From Schoenoplectus triqueter (taxonomy: Eukaryota > Streptophyta > Magnoliopsida > Poales > Cyperaceae): 30,179 bases of DNA. Both the position numbers and the translations under genes were made by a program. Numbering within the stretch: the first letter of the stretch is position 1; each line of letters starts with the position of its first letter. Where the stretch lies: contig CAXKVV010000084.1 of the NCBI GenBank assembly GCA_964058805.1, positions 1-30,179 of the forward strand. The letters are read 5' to 3'. This document shows, piece by piece, positions 21,601 through 30,179 of this stretch. The notes beneath the pieces were generated by a model. It was not told the DNA's origin, did no database searches, and was given only the letters and a program-made list of their open reading frames with translations.

Positions 21601-22100
21601 CATATATAAATTTGCTTATCAGATAGTCTTCATTCTGGTATAGGGTGTGTAAAACAGATTACACAATTGGCATTTTATACTCAATACAATGAATCCCCAC
21701 TTTAATTTCAATTCCCTGAGCTGTACCATATTTCAGCTAAGAAAATGTCCGTAATAGCTGACATCTGGGCTGATGGTTTTCGTTAGATGCCATGGTCATG
21801 TTACATTTAGTTGCAAAAAAATACAACAACGACAAACAACAAAGAAGCCTTTAATCTCAAATAAAATGAGATATGTTAAAAATGAAATTTAATTCAAAAT
21901 CATAGAAATTATTGATTTCAAAGATAAAAATAATAATATTAGTGATAGTGATAATAAAACATACTAGTAATGATGATGATGATGATGATAATAATAATAG
22001 TTATAATAGTAATAGTAATACTACTAAAATAATGACATCAATTATAATAATAACAATAATAATTCTAATAAGAAAAATCATAGTCTATAAATCATACTTT
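21594..22100 (+). mobile_element. Dispersed Helitron-like repeat, copy C (truncated)
   Basis: It begins TCGTATACATATATAAATTTGC, continues through the same blocks as copies A and B, and loses similarity after the ATT/GAT microsatellite near 22080. It directly abuts copy B, forming a head-to-tail pair. It preserves the empty form of the MITE insertion site found in copy A. Confidence 0.6.
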
Positions 22101-22981
22101 TAAATTCTAAATCCTAAAATCTAAAATTAAGAATCTAATAATTTAAAATCTATAACTCCGTTACTAGAGTCAAAACTCCTAAATTATGATTTTAATACAT
22201 AGATCGTTATCTTTCAGATACTTTTATTCAAAGTAATTTTTTTTTGATATACTTCATTCCTTAATTTTTTTTTTATCATTTCCTCACATATCATTCTCTA
22301 TCGACCTCCACTTTTTTTTTGCATTTTTAGGACGACTTAAAATATCACTGATCACCGATGTCTTAGAAAACATTTGTTAAATACGACCAAACTATCGCAA
22401 ACTGTATTGAACAAACTTCTCTTAAATTGATGCTACTCAAAATTATTTCTTATATCATCAGAAATGATTATATACGAGATAAATTTGGATAACATCGATT
22501 CAAGAAAAAAAATTAAAATAATAATAATAATCATCATAATTAAATAATGGAAACTAAACCCACTTACCCAGTGATACTCTGTTTAGACAAAAGATCTAGG
22601 GAACGTCTGACCGATTAGACATAAGAGCAAAAGAGGTACGATGAACTTGTTCGAAATGTTCCATTTAAATTGCAATGGTTTTCAACATAATTTGTTCGAT
22701 CAAGCTGAAATTAAAACTAGAGTATTACGATGATCCATAGCTCAAATAAATATCCAGAATGATCTTGATTTACAGAACTCACTCTTATAAAAAGCTTATT
22801 TACTCATACTTACTCACCAACCTGCTATTGATAGCAGTAATATAACAATAAAAAGTGACCAGAGGGCTTCACGTCCTTCAGATCCATGAGATTATTAGCT
22901 GCAATACAATATATCTTGGCGAAGCAACTGTCTAGTATTATTTTGACCTTTGAATAAGAATTGAGTGGTTAGTGTAGCTTC
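22101..22981. other. AT-rich intergenic DNA and 3' flank of the aminoacylase gene
   Basis: No gene or transposon end is recognised. The part close to 22981 should be the aminoacylase 3' untranslated region, since the TGA is at 22984-22982 on the minus strand. Confidence 0.5.
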
Positions 22982-25900
22982 TCACAACTCAGCTTTGGTT
23001 TCTTCATCAATGGTATTCCCCTGATAGGATGAGAGCTCCTTGATGATGGATTCATAAATTTCAATTCCTTTGAGATACTCATTTTTGCTCAAGAACTGCA
23101 ACCATGGCCATAAATGCTATTAGCTTTAGTTTCACAATGCCAGCATAAGAAACCAAATTTATAATAAAAGAAAAGACTAGCTCACTGGCTCTTCAAAGCA
23201 AGAATTCAAACTCAATTTTGCATAAGTAAAAATATTGAAATTTGAAAATCATCCAGCATTTTCTATGTCTCACTTTTCACTTGTTGATTTATTTAGACAA
23301 TGAGAGTTTTCAACAACTTGGAGGAAGTATGATCACAGAAAGCGACACAAAAGATATTAAAAAAATCCAAGTAGAGCAAAGTTTACTTGGTTATTTAAAC
23401 AGGTGAGAATAATTAATATAAGAAATTTCTTTATAAACCCCACAGAACTTACAAAATTATAGCACATACAACTGCACAGAATAAAACCATTGCAATTTAT
23501 GTGCCCCTTGCTGTTGGATTTATCACCTGGGATACACATATCCCATTTTTCCCATTTTTCCCATTTACAGTAGTACTTCCAAACAGTCCCCTCATGTCCT
23601 ATTTAACCAAAAACAAAACATGGGCATAGAGGGGCAGTCAGAACATTCAGAAGTCAGGACACATTTTAAATGTCTGGTGTATTACTGTATTGGGGTATTT
23701 CAATTCTGTGGGATAAACTGACTACAAGAGATTGAACAAGTTATACACCTCATTGTGGTCATGGAGCAAAATTGGAGTGTTAGCCATAGGTGAAAATCCA
23801 AATGCAGGGATTCCCAGTTCCCTAAAGTAGCGAGCATCTGTTGAGGCTGGAAATATTTCAGGTTTTCCAAGTTTGCCTCCTCCTTTCTTCACAGCTTCCA
23901 CTAACAGATTCCACCAAGGGTTTGAACTGTCAGCCACTGTTACTGCTGGCTTTCCATAAATATCAACAGTTGGGACCTTTTGCTTGAACTACATGTCATG
24001 AAAGAATACCAAATATTAAGACTGCAAACAAAATGACTTTAAAAGAAAGCTAAGGTAGCAAATTTCTAACAAACTTGTATGAAATATTAAAGCAAGCAAA
24101 AAATGAGTCTAGTGGCCTAATAGGACGACACCGCGATAACATAAGGTTAGATAATAAGTAATTAATGCAATGTGAAAGCTATGTATGCCTAACCATCAAT
24201 TCATGCATTTAATATGTTAATGGTTATCCTGACATTATCCATTGCAGGAAAGCTAATACTATGGTATGGATCACAAAAGAGAAACGGCATAGGTATCAGG
24301 AAACCAGAAAGACTTGAAGAGTAAAAACAACATCACATGATCTGAAGTGTAATCCTTCAATTCAATTCAATCAGTCCAACCTAAAATAGCATCTCTCATA
24401 AATAATTAAGACAACTATAACATAAGCTACTCATCTGTAAATCATCTCTCCCCACAAAATAATGAAAGACAGCAAGTTAGGTGCGCTAAAAAACTACCTC
24501 ATAGGTCAAGTTACGTGAAGAAGGGGCCCACTCCTCAGCGATGCGCCTCTCTAGTGCCTTTGGGTCAGCACTAGGTGGTACCCGTATGTCTAGTCCAACC
24601 CCTGCTTCTGATGGCTGCAGATTCATCACAAAACCCTGACAGATACAAACAAACTCATAGAAAGTCAGATTAGAATTGGATGATAGAACAAATCTGTAAC
24701 TGCTCAATGCAAGCAGAGGAATTCAATTTTGAACCAACAGTCCTGCAGAAAAAAAAAAGTGTACCATCGGCCAGTAACATTTTGACATGCAAAACTAGTT
24801 GAGCTCTATTGTTCCAAAATGCTCAGTAGTCAGTTCATAACACAAATGAGAGAAACTAAACCTCAGCAAAACACAAGAGAAACAGAAAAGAAAAAGAAGA
24901 AGGAAAAAAAGCACAGAAAAAGAAAAGCAAGCAACAACTTACAGTAGGAGTAGGAGTGCCAGCCTTCAAGAAGACAAAATTGATGGAAATGACATCACCT
25001 TCAGCTTTAATCCCCGCCTTAACCAAATCAAACTGTGCTGTTCTAAACCGCCTGATAACCTCAATGCTCTTCAACAAATTCTCCATGGCACTCCCATCAT
25101 ACAATTTGGCACCGTGACCTGGTTCACCTTTAGCCTTGATCACAGTCCACCAAGGGCTCCGTTCACCATAAAAAAGCCTATATTCACCCCCAGGTGATGC
25201 AAGGCCTTCATCGAGCACTAGACCAATGTTTAAGTCTTTGAATATTTGGGATTTGACAAAGGCACCTACACCAGCATGGCCCCCTATTTCTTCGTCTGGC
25301 ACAAAGGTCAGGTAGATGTCTCGGTCTGGGCTGAAGCCAGCTTTTTTCAGGAGGCGGATGGCCTCTAGGTACTGCATCCCAACACATTTCATATCCTGCT
25401 ATGCACATTTTTTGTAACAAAAGAAGTGTTATCAACCGAGTATTGGAATATTGGATTATAGTGCCTAATTCTCTAAATCTCTATCTTCTAATTTTTGTTT
25501 GCATAAATTAAAGGAGAGAACACATAAGCTGGATGGAACATGATATTTTCGTATTTGTTGCAACTGATTAGAGACTTAAGAGTCTTAGAACGCAAAATGC
25601 TTGAACACTACCGTAGCTCATACTTCTCAATTCAACAAAACAACAAAAATCCGGTTGTTAAATATCATATATATAACAAAATAAAATAATAGTTTTCACT
25701 TTTAATTCAATTAGCTCCAGCGTACCTGGGAACCGCGCGCATAGATACGACCAGACGAATCGAGGGAAGCAGAGAAGGGGTGGTGGTCCCACTTGTCAGG
25801 TTCGGACGGGACGACATCCGTATGCGAGTTCAACAAAAGAGAAGGCAGCGAACTCTTCCTCCCAGGCCACTTGACAAGCACTAGCGGCTTACCGACGACC

Positions 25901-26124
25901 AGCTCAAGGGTTTGCGATTCAAGCCCGATGGATTCAGCTTGAGAAGTGATAAAGGCAGCGGCTTTGGCGTAGTCGGGGGACGGCTGCGCCGTGTCTATGC
26001 GGAGGTACTCTTGAAAGCGCGACACGGCGGCTGCAGCCTCGGAGGCGGTGAAGCCGCTGGATTTCACGGCGGTTAGCGCCGTGACCAGAAGGAAAAAGGC
26101 GAGATGAGGTAGGAAACGATTCAT
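22982..26124 (-). CDS. Aminoacylase-1-like N-acyl-L-amino-acid amidohydrolase (peptidase family M20), secreted, 5 exons
   Basis: Exons, in order of translation, are 26124-25726, 25395-24943, 24635-24498, 23988-23749 and 23095-22982. The four introns are phase 0 with GT..AG ends, and the spliced protein has 447 residues. The family removes acyl groups from N-acetylated amino acids using two zinc ions. Visible motifs: H101-T-D103 (zinc ligand and catalytic Asp), bridging D134 in GSQDMK across the exon 1/2 junction, the FVPDEE motif with E168 (general base) and E169 (ligand), D195 in LDEG, dimerisation-domain H227 in EPGHGAKLYD, and H406 in LLHDHNE. Residues 8-20 are hydrophobic and form a likely signal peptide. 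N326-L-T is a glycosylation sequon, so a secretory location is inferred. Length and motif order fit plant aminoacylase-1 proteins, including the Arabidopsis aquaporin-interactor homologue. Nothing is missing, so the gene looks functional. An hAT-like element begins about 170 bases upstream of the ATG. Residue roles come from family knowledge; the exact substrate is unknown. Confidence 0.93.
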
Positions 26125-26292
26125 GGTCTCTCGAGAGCGCAGAAGAGTAGCGAGTTGGGAGTCCTGGAGCTGGAAACGCCAGAAGTGGACTGAAGATTAG
26201 ATGCTGATGCCGATGCCGGTACCAGTAATTAGTACGGGTGTGATCTAACCCGTTTACTTATTTACCCGACTCCGCCTCCGGCTCCTACATAT

Positions 26293-26961
26293 CTTGGATG
26301 GCAATGGACTGGTTTATGTCAAATTTGAAGTCTGATCCGTCTTTTAAAATTTTCGATTCGGTCTATCTGATCTTTACCTCCGGATTTAAATTTGATAATA
26401 TGGTCCGTCCATAATGCTTGACGGGCCTACCCGCCTGTATCCGTCCCTGTCCGACTTTATCAACGATATTTTGTTGCTATATATTTTTTTAATTAAATTA
26501 TTATATAATCAATTAATAATTTCTTTGATTAATGATTTCTCTCTTGTTAATATTATATTTTTAGAGAATGATTATTGTATTTAAACTAAAATGTTATTAA
26601 ATATTTTTTAAGTCTAAAAATTATTAAATATTTGCTCCAACTCAATTACTCAATTTACAAATTGTAATATTTAATTAAAAGAATTAATTTAAATAAATAT
26701 TCTATTAGTTAAATTATAAATTTTACCCACTTAGATAAGTTATTTATATATAATTATACAATTATACATAATACATTTAAATACATATTACATATTATTG
26801 ATATTATGGGTCGGACGGGTGGACCTCACCCTAAACCCACCCCGTCCGTCCTTTGCCCCGGCCCGACTCTACTTGTTTGACCTCCGGACCGGACAGATCG
26901 GCCGTCGGGTCGAACAGGTTCGAGTAGGCCGAACTGGCCATGGACTTTATTACCATCCCTG
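26293..26961. mobile_element. hAT-like non-autonomous element upstream of aminoacylase
   Basis: The left end CTTGGATGGCAATGGACT and the inverse of the right end, CAGGGATGGTAATAAAGT, match at 12 of 18 positions. They resemble the CAGGGATGGCAATGG ends of plant hAT-like elements. Both terminal parts are rich in GGGTCGG/CCGTCC words, while the centre is AT-rich. CTACATAT and TATCATAT flank the element and share CATAT, perhaps a worn 8-bp duplication. No transposase is encoded. It begins about 170 bases upstream of the aminoacylase ATG. Confidence 0.5.
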
Positions 26962-28184
26962 TATCATATCCTTTCTTTTAGTAAAAAAAAAAAGATTTAT
27001 CCCTTATTTGAAATACACGAAAAACTTTCCAAGAGTTTTGGAATTGTTATAGAAGTTAAGACAAAAGTAAATATATAAATAATAATTAAAAAAGAAAAAG
27101 AGACCATTTAAATAGAGCATGGATATCATATCATATAAGTATAGCTTGTCTAAATGGTTAAGTTTTATAGTTTTAACCAAATTAAATTTATTTCGGATAA
27201 AATAATTTGGTTTTTTAGCATCAAACAAATATTTTTTTTTAGTAAAAGATAAAGGTCAAATTTTTATCTTTTGAAAATTTTATTAATAATTAAAAGTACA
27301 AAAGTAATGTCAAAATGATCCCATGAGATTTGGGATCAATATCATAAAAACAAAATTAATATCTATCTAATAAGAGAACAAAAAATAGGTAATGAAGAAA
27401 TAACGAAACAATAATTCAATATAATTTTTTTACTATAAATCAGAAATTTGCTTTCAAGTGTCTAAGAATATTTGAGAACATCTTTCTCTCCGAAGAATGA
27501 ATGTTGCGATCATAAGAACTTGACAACTTGCTGAGTCCTAGATTTTTTTGTTTTGACGATAACAAACCTTATTGAGTAGATAAGTGAAGAAACTGCATAT
27601 AAGTTACATCATTGTGAAGTTTGAACTTTTTTTCTGAGCCGCTAACTATAGTCTTTGAAAGAAAGAACAATCATTGAATTTGTTGTGTAGTTTCTTGTGC
27701 TTGCTGACACATACTCATTAGCTGTCATCCCCTCTTGTTAAATTTGTCGAGAGTGATAATGCAATTTCTAATCATTAGCCAGGAGAAGGTGCTTATTCTA
27801 GGTGGAGGCTTAATTGACCATAAATATATCAATGAAGGCTAAGGAGATGAAAACTTGAGGACTATGATATAAAAGACAAAGGATTTACATATGAACATAC
27901 CACTGAAATTAAGAGGCCAAATTGGTTATCCTCTTGAAGTGGATTTAAGGATACTATATATATCTTTTCCGACAGATTAGAAGCAATGGAAGATAAGTTA
28001 TGCATGAATAAGATCGAAGCGGGAGAGTTAAGAGAGAGAGAGAGAATAAAAAAATAGGAATATTTTGGTCTATTGCAAAAGAAAAAAAAGTATTGATAAT
28101 TGGTATTTAAGAATGCCGATTTCGAATTGAAGATTTTTTTTTTCAAAAAAATGTAATGGATTCGGTGAGGTCTACTCTCTTATA
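26962..28184. other. AT-rich intergenic DNA, no gene recognised
   Basis: Short open stretches on the minus strand (27004-27228 and 27862-28146) are Phe/Tyr/Ser-rich and domain-free. TTTTGACGATAACAAACC near 27550 resembles a phrase common in plant copia LTRs, but no ends could be found. Confidence 0.4.
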
Positions 28185-28660
28185 CTAGCTATATAGCCGC
28201 GCGTTGCAGCAGACTCTTTTATTTAAATATTAAAATATTATAAAATAAAAAAATTCACATTTATCTAATATTAAATTATAAATTCACCAAATTATAGAGA
28301 AAACTTATAATAAAGACTATATTTAATCTTGAATGAGATTTTTGCACAATATGAGTTAATGATTCATAATTTTTATGGCAAGAAAAGTAAATTATTCTAA
28401 CATATATTATCACCATTAATTTCTTACCAAATATGCACAAGGTTCCTAAATAAAAAATAATATTATGGAAATAATAGTATATATGGGAAAGAAATGGAGA
28501 GAGAGAGGAGATCAATGGACGCGATCACATACGTTCGATCAACCAAAAATAAATATTATCCGTCTAATTGAAGGATAAAATGGGTATAATAAAAAATTAC
28601 CATGATAAAAAAATGGACCCTCCAATTCTTAGATGCTTTATATAATAGTATAGATATAGA
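28185..28660 (-). mobile_element. Non-autonomous Helitron
   Basis: On the minus strand it starts TCTATATCTATACTATTATA after a host A, and ends GCAACGCGCGGCTATATAGCTAG before a host T. The TC..CTAG ends, insertion between A and T, and a GC-rich near-palindrome about 10 bases before the end are the Helitron pattern. The TATACTATTATATAAAG start is typical of plant Helitrons. The 476-bp element has no Rep/helicase. The terminal hairpin is partly decayed. Confidence 0.65.
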
Positions 28661-28756
28661 TTGGAATGAAGAATTGAATTGAATTGATTTGTTTCCATAA
28701 AGAACTTCGAGGATGTACTCATTTCTATTCATTTGGCAAACAAAGATTGATTCATT

Positions 28757-29430
28757 ATTTTTTAAGTTTGTTATACTTATTCCTCCTTTATTTTTTGGTC
28801 TATAGTCTGCACTCGAATTAACTAAGTGAATTTTTTTTATATTGGCATCCGATTGATTCCATAAAAAAATTATGAATTTTATCAATTTCATTAATAATCC
28901 ATCACGGTAACCAAAAGACTGAAAAAAAAAGATTGGAATTGAAGTAAGTAGCATTTAGAAGAATCATTTTACTTGGCGTAGACAATTTTTTTTTGAAGAC
29001 CGTCTGATAATTTTGTGCTGATTTTTTGTATTAAAGGAACGTAGTGTTGCATATGAAGTGGTTTCGGAAAAGGGGTAATCCAAGGTAATTAATTGAAAAT
29101 CTGGTTGATTTGCATTTCATTAATGTGGCCCAATTTGTCGTGGTTGCTTCATCTGAGTTAACTATTGCTAGCTCTGAATTTTTTCATATTCAGAGTAAAG
29201 CGTGTTACTTTTTGAAAGATTAGCAAGAGGAATTTCAGAATTTAGAATTGACACAAAGAAGGTTGAAATAAAAATATTAAATCATCAGCGTATACAACAA
29301 ACATTTGTGTGATCCCGCTAAAAGAGATATCCATGCACCACAATTTGTTAGCCTTTGGATTAATACCGGCAAAATATCAAAGCTAAAATCAAAATAAGAT
29401 AAGGTGACAAAAGGTTTATATTTATCGAAA
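28757..29430 (-). pseudogene. Frameshifted LINE (non-LTR) reverse transcriptase fragment
   Basis: Read on the minus strand, landmarks appear in the right order but in different frames: LLSPYL (29413-29396), a VVYADDLIF catalytic motif (YADD at 29292-29281), LTLNM-like TRFTLNMKK, YLGLPL (29087-29070), and VPLIQKISTKLSDGLQKK. The LINE C-terminal segment FLWNQS..KKIHLV..RPKNKGGISITNLKN follows at 28867-28757. This order is diagnostic of plant L1-type LINEs. Many frameshifts and stops make it dead. The N-terminal half and the endonuclease are missing. A Helitron lies about 100 bases beyond its 3' side. Confidence 0.8.
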
Positions 29431-30179
29431 CCGAATAAAAATCTGGTTGGACAATTTTAATTCGATCTAAACCGAACAATTGGAGAAACCATATTAAATT
29501 ATTAGTAGGGGACTGAGGGTATCATCCAAACTCATTTACTTCTTTACTCGACTCATATATCATTTAAAATGGATATGCATGAAATAATTTTTTTTATTAC
29601 TCATCATATTATAAGCTTAGGAGAAAGAAAAAAAAATTATGATCGCATCAAATGAGAAGATGGGTTAGTTGAAAAAATATAAATCATAGATGATTTATCT
29701 CTGTCTGCATTTTTATTAATATGACATTCTTTTAATTATTATTAATGAGATCATTTTATATAAATCTTATATAGTATTTAATTGGTGGTTTATATAGAAG
29801 TAATGATACTAAGATTATATACATTCTTAATAATTTATTTGATGTAGTAAATAATTTATATATTTGGTCGTTGTATTTCTTTATCAAAAAGAATTGGATG
29901 CATGGCCTTATTTTATTTGGAAAAGGAAATAGCAATCTTTTCAAAAACTTCCAAAAACGCATTAGTAGATAATTAGCTTAATAACTTTGACAATTAATAG
30001 TGATAACTTGAAAAATCGAAAGAGTTCAAAATTTAGAATCATAAGAACCGTAGAAAGTTTTGAATTTTAATTTGATGCAGTGATATAATATATAAACTTA
30101 CTATAAATTACAAAGCTTATCTTGGTTTATATAATATATAAACCGTAGAAAGATTATTTTCCGTATTTTTAAATAGAGC
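29431..30179. other. AT-rich intergenic DNA, nothing recognised
   Basis: Stops occur in all frames. One minus-strand open stretch (29756-29962) is Leu/Phe/Ile/Lys-rich without a domain. No repeat or transposon end was identified. Confidence 0.5.

Noticed and set aside
27540..27600. Copia-LTR-like phrase near TTTTGACGATAACAAACC
   Set aside because: It is too short and no element ends or target duplication could be found.
1..30179. CRISPR arrays, tRNA or rRNA genes, defence-type gene clusters
   Set aside because: None was seen. Repeats here are transposon ends, minisatellites or LTR-internal duplications, and the only intact genes are two eukaryotic spliced genes.

Overview
The window looks like nuclear DNA of a flowering plant. 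It is strongly AT-rich, its protein-coding exons are separated by GT-AG introns, one gene encodes a plant-type secreted aminoacylase-1, and most of the remainder is layered transposon debris (LTR retrotransposons, a LINE, Helitrons, MULE- and hAT-like MITEs). The species cannot be fixed from the sequence. There is no sign of bacterial operons, CRISPR arrays, rRNA or organelle genes.

Only two intact genes can be supported, both on the minus strand. The first (7211-8944) has two exons and encodes a 117-residue charged coiled-coil protein that I cannot name. The second (22982-26124) has five exons and encodes a 447-residue M20-family N-acyl-amino-acid amidohydrolase (aminoacylase-1 type) with a signal peptide and a complete set of metal and catalytic residues. 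All introns in both genes are phase 0 with GT..AG ends. Nothing suggests the two genes act together.

Layout. 1-1200: AT-rich, no gene. 1209-1994: two foldback elements in tandem. 2000-4120: AT-rich with minisatellite-like repeats. 4123-5095: hAT-like relic. 5100-7210: 3' flank of the first gene. 7211-9560: first gene and its promoter side, the most GC-rich single-copy DNA here. 9795-10968: copy A of a dispersed Helitron-like unit, split by a MULE-type MITE with a perfect 9-bp target duplication. 10971-20510: a nested stack. Here a copia-like LTR with degenerate gag on the minus strand was invaded by a 4900-bp solo LTR (11149-16048, duplication ATAAG), by a second LTR of about 2.1 kb (16506-18594) and by a 274-bp MULE-type hairpin (19984-20257, duplication CCAACTTAG). 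20510-22100: copies B and C of the Helitron-like unit in tandem. 22982-26124: aminoacylase gene. 26293-26961: hAT-like element just upstream of it. 26962-28184: AT-rich, no gene. 28185-28660: small Helitron on the minus strand. 28757-29430: broken LINE reverse transcriptase. The last 0.75 kb shows nothing recognisable.

The most interesting content is the insertion history, several steps of which can be read from target duplications and from an empty site preserved in a sister copy. The MULE hairpin carrying repeated GC-rich palindromes also stands out. I found no evidence for a new multi-gene system.
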